Positions 47,563-56,621 of a stretch of 64,000 nucleotides of DNA are shown here, one piece after another. The notes beneath the pieces were generated by a model. The model made no database searches. It was not told the origin of the DNA and saw only the letters and a list, made by a program, of their open reading frames with translations. The DNA is from Asterias amurensis (lineage: Eukaryota > Echinodermata > Asteroidea > Forcipulatida > Asteriidae), in NCBI RefSeq assembly GCF_032118995.1, contig NC_092657.1, positions 8,123,391-8,187,390 on the forward strand. The letters are read 5' to 3'. Within the stretch, counting starts at the first letter, position 1; each line of letters starts with the position of its first letter. Position numbers and translations under genes: made by a program.

Positions 47563-48540
47563 ATGATTATCACTGTAGCTTTGTTTTTGACGTCCGTGGT
47601 GCAACTTAGTCGAAGTGTGACACCAAATCAGGTGTCTGTGGATCTTTACTTAGCTGAAAACGGGGCCTTACTGAATCACGTGATTGAGTGGAAGACTGTA
47701 TCTTCTCCTGTGATCTGTGGGCGAGACTGCTCTATGGATCCACAGTGTGCATCATTCAACTATCACATCATAAGAGGTATTTGTGAGTTGAATAATGCCA
47801 GCAGAGCTCACAGCCCTGATGAGTTTGTTGAGATTCAAAGGAGTGCTTACTATGATGACAACTTGGACACTTTGTCATTTGCACTACCAACCATTACAAG
47901 TAACAGTAGTTGTCTGGAGTTGTATCAAGCTGGTTACCGCATCAATGGTTTATACACCATCTTTCCTACAAGTCTGACTGATGGGTTACAAGTCTACTGT
48001 GATATGGAGACAGAAGGAGGAGGCTGGATCGTGTTCCAGAGGAGACAAGATGGCTCTGTTAACTTTGACCTTAACTGGGCTGATTACCAATCTGGGTTTG
48101 GTGATCTACAGAATGAGTTCTGGTTGGGGAATGACATTCTGCGTGACCTTACCGGGTCAGGTCAATGGCAACTCAGAGTAGATATCGAAGACTGGGAGCC
48201 CAGTTCAGCTTGGGCTTCTTATGGTGAGTTCAACGTTACAGGTGACAAGTACACTATCCATGTTGGTTTATATGATCATCAGAGTACAGCTGGTGATGCA
48301 TTGAAATATCATAATGGATATCCATTCACAACAAAGGATCAGGACAATGATAAAAGGTCCGATAATTGTGCAGCGGTATACGGAGGTGCCTGGTGGTTTA
48401 ACAGCTGCCAAACTGCACTCCTGAACAGTGACTACCAACAAGGAAATGTGATCAACGGGAGGGCAATACAATGGAGTCCCTGGAAAGGTTCCAATCACCC
48501 TCTCAAGTCATGCAGCATGAAAATACGACCAATCAAATAG
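47563..48540 (+). CDS. Secreted apple/PAN-like plus fibrinogen-domain protein
   Basis: A single uninterrupted frame of 325 codons. Residues 1-19 form a hydrophobic signal peptide (MIITVALFLTSVVQLSRS). Residues about 45-95 contain four cysteines (C52, C56, C62, C74) in a pattern like an apple/PAN module (CSMDPQCASFNY). Residues about 114-325 form a fibrinogen C-terminal domain. It starts SSCLELYQAGYRINGLY, has the WIVFQRRQDGSVNF block and a calcium-site-like KDQDNDK, then DNCA and WWFNSC with the two expected disulfides (C117-C146, C269-C282), and ends SCSMKIRP. Possible N-glycosylation sites are N78, N114 and N224. Proteins of this type (ficolins, tachylectins, FREPs) bind acetylated sugars or microbial surfaces, so a role in innate recognition or adhesion is likely but inferred. 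A decayed tandem copy follows at 49.5 kb. The ATG lies in a good context (CCACGATGA). Confidence 0.93.
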   Translation: MIITVALFLTSVVQLSRSVTPNQVSVDLYLAENGALLNHVIEWKTVSSPVICGRDCSMDPQCASFNYHIIRGICELNNASRAHSPDEFVEIQRSAYYDDNLDTLSFALPTITSNSSCLELYQAGYRINGLYTIFPTSLTDGLQVYCDMETEGGGWIVFQRRQDGSVNFDLNWADYQSGFGDLQNEFWLGNDILRDLTGSGQWQLRVDIEDWEPSSAWASYGEFNVTGDKYTIHVGLYDHQSTAGDALKYHNGYPFTTKDQDNDKRSDNCAAVYGGAWWFNSCQTALLNSDYQQGNVINGRAIQWSPWKGSNHPLKSCSMKIRPIK

Positions 48541-48640
48541 CATGGAAACACGACCAACCTTGCAGCATGAAAGTACGGCCAATTTATGTTGCATAAAAAT
48601 ACGGCCACCCATGCTGCATGAAATTACAGCCAGCCATTAG
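48510..48640 (+). repeat. Decayed repeats of the fibrinogen-gene 3' end
   Basis: The last codons (GCAGCATGAAAATACGACCA) are echoed by TGCAGCATGAAAGTACGGCC, TTGCATAAAAATACGGCC and CTGCATGAAATTACAGCC downstream. These are about four units of 25-34 bp that begin inside the coding end and cross the stop codon. Confidence 0.8.
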
Positions 48641-48846
48641 CAACTCATGAACGACTAGACCTGACCATGCAGAGCCGTATATTGAAAACCAGAAACTGTG
48701 ACGTCGCTCTAGAATTGACCAAAGTCGACCCATGGTCAAGACTGGAAACACAAACTAACTCCTGTAATTACTTGTTCGTTATTTGACCGATATGTCAACA
48801 TTTAATGTTGAGTGAGCCGACGGCCCAACGGTAAGAAAACCATCCG

Positions 48847-48917
48847 ATTGACTGGATAAAATAACCTCAATTGACTGGATATAATAACCTCAATTGACTG
48901 GATATTATAACCTACAA
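48847..48917 (+). repeat. Tandem repeat, 24 bp, three units
   Basis: ATTGACTGGATAAAATAACC is followed by two more units differing at one or two bases. It lies in the probable 3' flank of the fibrinogen-domain gene. Confidence 0.9.
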
Positions 48918-49344
48918 CTAGTACAAAATCAGCTTATAATTGTGGCATGGAGATGGTTCATCGTCCTACAACAGTGGACCGCATAAAAGCAAAGTGACCG
49001 GATGGACTGACGGGCGGTACAGATGGAAATCACCATGCAATAAGCTGACTTCGCTAGGAACACTCAAGAAAAAGAGCACATTCATGCTTCATCTCAGTGG
49101 AATGAAACAAACCCTTTGAGTTCTGCATGTATTTTATGACTTGATATAGAACTGCGAAACTCTAACAAATCATTCAAACAGCTTTGATAGGATTATTTGA
49201 CCGAGAAATAATTTACATTAAGAGGTGAGTGATTGTCATACTGGTTTGTTTTCTTATAAACAATTTTAACAAATAGTTGTTGATCAAATCAAAGAATTTT
49301 GAGATGTAAATAATGTGAAAAAAACGTAACAACATATTTAATAT

Positions 49345-49490
49345 AGGTTTTCTCGGTCCAAATTCGGCAAATGAGCAGTCAATTTCACTTTCATGCGTTC
49401 GAATTAAAGCTGTTTTGCCTCTCCAGTTGTTACTGCGTTTCAAATTCAGAATTCGGCCATCCAATTTCGTTTTGGGTCAAGTCAAATTCC
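49345..49490 (+). repeat. Dispersed repeat, partner at 36.9 kb
   Basis: It matches 36948-37091 in the same orientation. It ends directly at the start of the fibrinogen-domain remnant at 49494, so its insertion, or recombination through it, may have removed the 5' part of that duplicate. Confidence 0.8.
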
Positions 49491-49493
49491 TTT

Positions 49494-50070
49494 GTATCAA
49501 GCTGGTTATCGCATCAATGGTTTATACACCATCTTTCCTACAAGTGTGACTGATGGTTACATGTTTACTGTGATATGGAGACAGATGGAGGAGAAAAAAT
49601 GCAGACCTGAAGACCTTGCAGAGAACAATGATATTGCTAAGAGTTGTGTTCAGTTCTGGCTGAAGCACAGCATATGGTGTGTGGACACGATGAGAAGAAG
49701 TCAACCAACATGAACCTCATGAACAAAGGGATGGGATGAACTGACGGGCTAATAGGCGTAAAACCATCATGAAATCGGCTGCCTTTGCTAAGAAACACTC
49801 ACCAAGAATGAGCAGATCCATGCTTCATCTCAGTGTAATGAACTTCAACTTGCAATTTCTTCAATTTCTTATGACCAATAAAGTAAGCGATAATTTCAAA
49901 CTTGGGAAAACCCTCACAAATCATTCAAAAAATCAGCAACTTTGAGAACAACTTATTATTGTGGCCAAATCAACAGTAGCATCTTTTAAATATCAACTGA
50001 TTTACTTTGAGATGTGAGTGGATGTGTCATGATGGTTTGCTTTTTTATGAACAACGTTTCCAACAGATCA
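49494..50070 (+). pseudogene. Remnant of a duplicated fibrinogen-domain gene
   Basis: 49494-49594 is nearly identical to 47921-48025 (peptide YQAGYRINGLYTIFPTS), then loses frame at a one-base deletion within the GATGGGTTAC site. The rest of the coding region is absent. The following sequence to about 50070 resembles the 3' flank of the intact gene: CATGCTTCATCTCAGTG occurs at 49086 and 49818, and CAAATCATTCAAA recurs. It is a tandem duplicate reduced to about 100 bp of coding sequence plus 3' flank. Confidence 0.85.
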
Positions 50071-50280
50071 AAAGGATATAAAAAAAAAACATCTTAATTT
50101 GAAAAATTCGGTTTGGAATTTCCAAACTCTTTTTTTTTTTTCCTGTGAGTTGATTATTACTGTGAAATTAATAAATGAGTTTTTGTTTGAATCAGACATT
50201 TTTATTCTTCTAGGCTTTCTGATGAACTATCCGAACCATATAACTTTGAAGGGAAAACTTTCGCGAATACAGTTATAATA

Positions 50281-51012
50281 TCGTCACCGTTTTCACGAAG
50301 GGACAATTTGTCCCCTGCAGCCCAAAATGTATGTTTGGAGAAAATCGCGTTTGAAGTTAAGCTAATTTTGAAATCACTGGTTCGTAGACTTTTCGATGTT
50401 AAATCTTTGAAATTTTTACATATCAGGAAAGTAGAGATCCTAAATCATACAAATCTGTTTCCAATTTTGTTTATAATGGTTTAATTAATGAGTTATTATT
50501 CAATTAACAAAAGTGCCTCTTCGTGAAAACTGTACAAAATGTGGTCTGTGTGCAGCGAGTCGTGTTGCTGTTCGTGAAAACGCAAAAGCCGGATCTCCTA
50601 CTTGTTTGCTGTGCAAGGGGACATTTCCACGCGTTAGAGCAATACACAAAGTGCCTGTTCGTGAAAACGAAAAAACAAGTTGTGGCCATTAATTTGTTTT
50701 GTGCCCGTTTGGGGCGCTCGCGCGTAAAACAATGTAGGTCACAGGTATAAACCGGAGCACTCGTTTTTGGCGCTGTGCCAGCCGTGTCTTTAACGCACAG
50801 AAAGGAAAATGTCTGTTCGTGAAAACGCAAATCAAGGATCTTGAGGTTATTGTCCTTCACCATTTTAGCATATCTAAGAAACTAGACGACTTTTAGGTCT
50901 ATAAATTAGAGAATTGTTAGATACCGTTAAACTAATCCGAAACCACAAAAAAAAATCAAAATGAGCTTTTATTGATTTTTTTAAAAATTGTCCCTTCGTG
51001 AAAACGGTGACG
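50281..51012. mobile_element. Non-autonomous DNA transposon, TIR about 29 bp, TA target
   Basis: Inverted ends start TCGTCACCGTTTTCACGAAG and continue to GGACAATTT, each flanked by TA, as expected for Tc1/mariner-type insertion. Inside, the motif TTCGTGAAAAC recurs near 50519, 50571, 50659, 50817 and 50996. These look like subterminal transposase sites. There is no transposase. The TA assignment is from the sequence and the superfamily is inference. Confidence 0.85.
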
Positions 51013-51094
51013 ATATAGAACTCCCACCACCAAATCAGTTTTACTTTAATAATTCCTTGAAGACCGTTCTATGACCTATACCTTATTGGCTTTT

Positions 51095-51390
51095 AACGGC
51101 AGTGGACACTGTTGGTAATTACCCAAAATAATTATTAGCACAAAATCTTACTTGGTAACGAGTAATGGGGAGAGGTTGATAGTATAAAACATTGTGAGAA
51201 ACGGCTCCCTCTGAAGGGACGTAGTTTTCGAGAGAGTAGTTAATTTTCCGCGAATTTGGTTTCGAGACCTCAGATTTAGAATTTTGAGGTCAAGAAATCA
51301 AGCATCTGAACGCACACAACTTCGTGTGACAAGGTGATTTTTCTTTCATTATTATCTCGCAACTTCGACGATTGAGCTAAAATTTAAGTC
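51095..51390 (-). mobile_element. Family-1 TTAA-type MITE, truncated
   Basis: It starts TTAACGGCAGTGGACACTGT and continues GGTAACGAGTAATGGGGAGA and GTTTTCGAGAGAGTAGTTAA. It stops after the TTATCTCGCAACTTCGACGA block without the distal end. Confidence 0.88.
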
Positions 51391-51523
51391 ATATTATTAC
51401 AATTTAATATTTAATCTATTCTATTTACAAATCTTCCAATGAAGAAACATTTGAAATGGGAGGGTACATTGCTGGTCTTTTGTACATCGCCTTTTTGATA
51501 ATTTGGGTTGATGTATTTAGAGC

Positions 51524-51773
51524 TAGTCTTGGTGCAAGACGTTTCTCGTTTCCTTATCACGCACACCGCGGCCAATTCACTAGTCTTGGTGCAAGACGTT
51601 TCTCGTTTCTTTTTCACACACACCGCGGCCAATTCACCGACAGCGCGCGCAACCACTCACCGCGGCAATCGGTGAGTGGACTATAAATCAGGTGACTCGT
51701 TGCGCGCACTGTCGGTGATTATTGGCCGCGGTGTGCGTGATAAGGAAACGAGAAACGTCTTGCACCAAGACTA
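51524..51773. mobile_element. Palindromic MITE with 9-bp target duplication
   Basis: A 250-bp element with inverted ends TAGTCTTGGTGCAAGACGTT. The flanks are ATTTAGAGC on both sides (51515-51523 and 51774-51782), a perfect 9-bp duplication. Nine-bp duplications with long inverted repeats are typical of Mutator-like elements. The left arm is tandemly duplicated: about 57 bp starting at 51524 recurs at 51581. The centre holds CACCGACAGCGCGCGCAAC and its complement. Confidence 0.93.
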
Positions 51774-51809
51774 ATTTAGAGCATGATGCTTAAAAAGTAA
51801 ATAGCAACT

Positions 51810-52300
51810 GGCATATTATGGCACATGTGGTTAGGAACGAGAACTTCAGATTGCTTGATTTAATTTTGATTTAACCACCAAAACAAAGAGAGTTTTACGC
51901 AAGAATTTGCTTTGGATCTTTTTTTATTCTAAACAATTAATTTCTCTTCTAACTTGTATTTTTGTTGATGGAAAAAAAAAAATAAAAAAAAAAATACAAC
52001 TGACAGATCGCACATCTTGTGAGAAGGAATGAGAATGTCAGAATGCTTGTTTTGATTTATACACCAAAACAAGGAGAGTTTTACGCAAGAATTTGCTTTT
52101 CCTTGATTTTTCTTTTCTAATTGTATTTTTGTTGATGTTAACTTTTTTTAATTACATTACAACTGACAGATGGCACACAATTGTGGAAGGAAACTATGAT
52201 TTCAGATTTGCTTGTTTTGGTTTAATCACCGAAACAAAGAGAGTTTTACGCAAGAAGTTGTTTGTTTACTTTTGATCTTTTTTAAATTACTATTTAAAAA
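51810..52300 (+). repeat. Three diverged tandem units, 160-190 bp
   Basis: Units begin near 51820, 52009 and 52172. They share GGCACA, AATGAGAATGTCAGAATGCT-like sequence, ACCAAAACAAAGAGAGTTTT and ACGCAAGAATTTGCTTT. The units have A/T-rich spacers. No coding role. Confidence 0.8.
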
Positions 52301-52433
52301 ATTAATTGTTCTCTTTTTTAGCGTTGGCTGTTTACTGCGCTGTAAAATTGGCAAAGCGTCCAACTTGTGGACTCAAGGTGATTTTAAAAATATCATTTTT
52401 TTTTTATCTGGATGATAATGGTTATAAGAATGG

Positions 52434-52658
52434 TTAAAGGTACTGGACAAAATAATTTGGTATATACTCAATATACAGATATTAACATAAAAAATACTCA
52501 GTGTAAACAAGCAACGGAGAGCGCCCTCACGCAGTCAAAAATACGGCGCATTTAGCCAAAATTTTCACAGTTTATTTCATGCATAATTGTTTCAAGTGAG
52601 ACTATAGTGCTCTTTGACAACAACCAAACGTGTCCAAACGTGTCCAGTGCTTTTAATT
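52434..52658. mobile_element. Small MITE with TTAA-like ends
   Basis: The left end TTAAAGGTACTGGACAAAAT and the right end GTGTCCAGTGCTTTTAA are inverted and resemble family-1 termini. The interior (GGAGAGCGCCCTCACGCAG) is different. A duplicated CCAAACGTGT lies near the right end. Confidence 0.65.
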
Positions 52659-52993
52659 ACAATGTTTCAGAAAGCTCTTTACTTTTCTTTGCAATTTTAT
52701 TGCGTAAATCAATATGTGTGTAAACAATTACCGATAGTGGGTCTTTAAGCTACAATGGGCCGTGCAAAATGTCCAGTGTGTTCGAATTTACCTAAGCAGG
52801 TTTGGGCTGTTGTTCTTCTTATGTAACAAGTCATGTGTGTTGGAGCGATCAAAAAGTTTCGAATAACGGTGCCTTTGCAACGTCTCGACTTTGGGTGATC
52901 TCATTGATAATCGGTTGTATACTATGTTTTGGGCCAATAAACCAAAGGATCAACAAAATTAAAGTGAAACAAAAACTCCTTGCTTAGAATGAT

Positions 52994-53363
52994 TTAGCCT
53001 TGCTCAAGGCAGTCGAATTATTCACTCCGAAAAAAGACCGCCGCTGTATAAAAACCCACCCGTATTCACTGTGCGTAAAACCCACTCGTATTCACTGTGC
53101 GTAACATCGCACGACACGATGCCCCCGTACACTATTCGCATGCGGAGGCCGTCAGGCCGACATGTCGGCCTGACGGCCTCCGCATGCGGTTAGTGGTGTA
53201 CGAGTGCGATGACTTGTGTGAAAAGTATTCGTGCGATGTGACAGTGTGTGTACGGGTGGTTCATTCGGTGTGATCGCACACACCATGCACAGGGTATACG
53301 GCGGGTGGGTTTACAGCTGCGTCTTTTCGGAGCGAATAATGCGACTGCCTTGAGCAAGGCTAA
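52994..53363. mobile_element. Palindromic MITE with 50-bp perfect central palindrome
   Basis: Terminal arms TTAGCCTTGCTCAAGGCAGT and the complement ACTGCCTTGAGCAAGGCTAA lie at 52994-53363. At the centre, 53138-53187 is a perfect 50-bp palindrome (GCATGCGGAGGCCGTCAGGC outward from each end). Flanks GAATGAT and GATTGAT form a possible 7-bp target duplication with one mismatch. A duplicated CGTATTCACTGTGCGTAA lies in the left arm. Confidence 0.92.
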
Positions 53364-53660
53364 GATTGATTCGATTTATTTAAATGATGTGAATGTTCAG
53401 ACTGTGTTGTCGATGTTGTGTTTGCGGAAGGTTTGAAACCACGTCTTTATAACTGTAATGTTTAGAGTTCAAAGTCTAGGGTAATTGTCTCAGCTAGAAA
53501 ATACTAAAATAACTATGTACATTATAGGAGATAAATTGGAATCGGGGATAAAGAATTTTAATTTTTCGTTTTTACCCACACACTGATGTGTGTTAGCAGT
53601 AGCACTGTGTACACGATAATACGACATTGAATTAGAGCGCGCAACAATTTCTTACTTGAT

Positions 53661-54045
53661 TTTAAAGGAACACATTGCCTTGGATCGGTCGAGTTGGTCT
53701 TTGAAAAGCGTTTGTAACCGTTTTTTATAAAATGCATATGGGTAGAAAGATGTTGCAAAAGTAGAATACAATGATCCACACAAACATGCCTCGAAATTGC
53801 GTGGTTTTCCTTTTACCTCGTCGACTAACACGTCGGCCATTTATGGGGGTCAAAATTTTGACTCCCATAAATGGCCGACCGTGTTAGTTCGCACAGTAGA
53901 AGGAAAACCACGCAATTTCGAGGCAAACTTGTGTGGATCATTGTATTCTACTTTTAAAACATCTTTCCAACCATATGCATTATATAAAAAACGGTTACAA
54001 ACGCTTTTGTTTTGACCAACTCGTCCGATCCATGGGCAATGTGTA
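53661..54045. mobile_element. Family-3 palindromic MITE, full copy
   Basis: Arms of about 180 bp run from TTTAAAGGAACACATTGCCT to the inverted GGGCAATGTGTA. The centre is GGTCAAAATTTTGACTCC. Arms match closely throughout, including CGTCGACTAACACGTCGGCC and CACGCAATTTCGAGGCA. Other copies lie at 6944, 27583 and 45411. Confidence 0.93.
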
Positions 54046-54820
54046 GTTTTCTCGTCGTCTGCTTCTCCTTACATGATGGCGCCCTTTCCAAAAGCACCTG
54101 TTCTGCCCCAACTTGATAATCGTCCCAACTATAATTGGGACCGGTCTAATGTTGGGGGCAGTCCTAACTAAAGTCACCTCCATGCTGTAGTTGAAGGAGA
54201 ATAAAACACTCCCAAATGTTGTCGGAGCTTTAGTCCTCTCTCGTCGAATATCCGTTCATTTGGTACCACTTCGTATAAATTGGACAGAAGATTACAAATA
54301 AAATACGTAGGCCTATATCAGTGCGTGGTTTTGTTCCGTGTGTGACGTTTTGAATTCCGCGTGCGCCTTGAATAAAGGCTACTGCTGTGAACTTGCAGCA
54401 ATCCACGAATTGACGGTCCTCTAGTATGGGCTTCCCAATTATAGTTGGGACGCCCAACTTCAACACTCAATTATTTTGACGAGTCATTGGGCATGTTGCA
54501 TAGTATGCACGGCCGATGTGTAATTAATTTCTTAGTCCTGGGGTCCTAGTGCTAGGAGGTAGCTACAATAGCTTCATCAGTGACAGTTGCCTGATTTCGA
54601 TGTCACCGTGCGTTTGTGTTGGCCAGGTTCTTGTGACTACTGTCGTGCTAATAATCTCGCTGATTATTGGATACACAGTTCTACTGCCCGTCGAAAACCA
54701 ACAACTTCTCGATAGGTAAGCATTATTTTTGTCTTTCACTTGGTACAGTCAATACAGTACACAATCGGGACAATGGGTGATGATCCCCACACTCCCGACA
54801 TCACAGGGATTAAATTAAAG
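54046..54820. other. No gene recognised
   Basis: A palindromic word TCCCAACTATAATTGGGA at about 54123-54140 has an inverted echo at 54434-54451, suggesting another decayed element. No supported exon. An open stretch near 54600-54715 ends at a GTAAGC donor but has no recognisable domain. Confidence 0.4.
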
Positions 54821-54821
54821 G

Positions 54822-54970
54822 CAGTGGGGAAAAGTTTCCGTATGGCGCCACCACTTTTTCATTCGAAATAAAATAATATAGTATCTAATTTACCTGATTG
54901 ATATATCCCTTTTTGTAAAAATGAGTGAAAAGGTGGTGGCGCCATACGGAAAGTTATCCCATCCTACCAC
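54822..54970. mobile_element. Palindromic MITE, about 150 bp
   Basis: The arms GGAAAAGTTTCCGTATGGCG and CGCCATACGGAAAGTTATCC are inverted around an AT-rich centre. The arms include GCGCCACCACTTTTTCA and its complement. Confidence 0.92.
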
Positions 54971-55138
54971 TGACTACTTCTAGAAACTATATGGCTCCCT
55001 AGCCGTGGTAGGACGTCAGTCAGTGCCACTGCGTGGGATACTGCGTACAACCATGGAGGAATAACGGGAGGAGTCCAACCTGGGCTAATGGCTCCCCTGT
55101 CCTGTAAGCCTATTATACAAATATTGACTGCTTCGAGT

Positions 55139-55350
55139 GCTATGGTTAAAACTATGACTCCCGAGGTGATCCCCGGAGCGTTCTATTTTCCCGAGGCAGT
55201 CGAAGGAAAGTAGAACGCTCCGGTGATCATTGAGGGAGTCTAGACCCAGTAACTGGGGCGCTGTACTCCTTTTAAAACAACAAAAATTGTTTTAAAAGGA
55301 GTACAGCGCCCCAGTTACTGGGTCTAGAGGCAGTCATAGTTTTTAACCAT
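55139..55350. mobile_element. Nested palindromic element
   Basis: The outer arms GCTATGGTTAAAACTATGAC and GCAGTCATAGTTTTTAACCA enclose two hairpins. One is built on CCGGAGCGTTCTA (about 55177-55220). The other is a perfect inverted repeat with 42-bp arms at 55239-55280 and 55287-55328 and a 6-bp loop. A related end piece lies at about 55534-55600. Confidence 0.9.
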
Positions 55351-55617
55351 TGCACGAGTAAAAGCAGTCAATATTTGTTTTATAACACTATTCAAATATC
55401 CGGTTAATTTCGGATAGTTGACCAGCGGTATCCGAAGAACAAAATTTCACTATTCGCCCAGCACTAACTACATGTAATTTGCGTCGTCCGTAGATTGTTG
55501 CATTCAGGTCTGTAACTTAATAATAATACACTGTAGAACGCTCCGGGGATCACCTTGGGAGTCATAGTTTTAACCATAGCACTGGAAGCTGTCAATATTT
55601 GTATAATAGGGGTCTCA

Positions 55618-55836
55618 TACTTAGGGCCTTTTTAACGCTGTACATTTTTCAAATCAGCGTTGATGGGTGAAAGGTTTACGACCGTTAGCCAGCCAGAACT
55701 GAAGTTTCCTGTGTACTAACCTAAATCTTTCCCCAACCTACTCAATTTACATTCATAATGCTTGTATTTCCTTTTTGTTGAGTGAAATTAAAAAACATCA
55801 TCAATAAACTCACTGTTGTTTTTCTGCCACGGACAC
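55618..55836 (+). repeat. Dispersed repeat, partner of 762-1010
   Basis: It matches the start of the window in inverted orientation, with shared words CAACGCTGATTTGAAAAATG on the complement and GAAATTAAAAAACATCATCA. Confidence 0.75.
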
Positions 55837-56468
55837 ATTACTACTACAGACCCATTATACTAGTTAGTGTACCAAGTTAGATTTTACAATTACAATTAGT
55901 GTCCACTGTCTATAAGTTCCACTTCCAGTTGCAGAGACGTCACTCAATTTAAAGCCTGCTAGAGCCTGCAATAATTGAAGCCACCCTCGTTATCACGCGA
56001 ACACGATGGCATTTGTCTTTACCTACCTGAGCCTGTTTTATGAGCCAGTATGTAATCAGCGCCCTCATGGTTTGGGAAAACTAAATCAAACTTTCCTGCC
56101 ATCAATTGTTCACTCATTTTCACAAAAAGGATAATGATTGATAAATTTATATTGTAGTTGCGATAACATTTAGCCCCATCCGTACTGGACTCCCAAAAGC
56201 GTATTGGCACTATTGATGGTGGCTACCTTAACCTAACCCTCTGCGACGCAGGTTATCTTATAGCATCTAACTATATAGCTAATGACGGTGTACGGTATGT
56301 GTAGGCAAGGCATAGTAAGGTAGGCCCTTATTGTAAGTACCTGCAGAGATGCATGGTACAAGCAACTACTTGTTAAAATGTCGAATGGGCGTAGATATTT
56401 AAAGACCTCTGAGTCTTAAGATTGACGCCTGCATTACTACACACAGCTGCTTGTATTGTTAATAGTCA
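55837..56468. other. No gene recognised
   Basis: No supported exon, RNA gene or repeat. Confidence 0.4.
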
Positions 56469-56621
56469 GGATATAAACCGTTTATCACCAAGTAAAGCCC
56501 AGTTTATACTTGCTGCAATGGATATAAACCGTTAATCACCAAGTAAAGCCCAGTTTATACTTGCTGCAATGGATATAAACCGTTAATCACCAAGTAAAGC
56601 CCAGTTTATACTTGCTGCAAT
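56469..56621 (+). repeat. 51-bp tandem triplication of a MITE end
   Basis: Three nearly identical units of 51 bp each contain GGATATAAACCGTTAATCAC and AGCCCAGTTTATACTTGCTG. The second half resembles the terminus of the MITE at 23011-23184. The sequence after the third unit continues into AATGGCGAATGCAAAGGG, as that family would. A tandem amplification of an element end is the likely explanation. Confidence 0.88.

Noticed and set aside
50504..50863. A 119-codon gene on the - strand
   Set aside because: It lies within the TA-flanked transposon and is explained by its repeated TTCGTGAAAAC motifs (VFTKRHF and VFTNRHF peptides).
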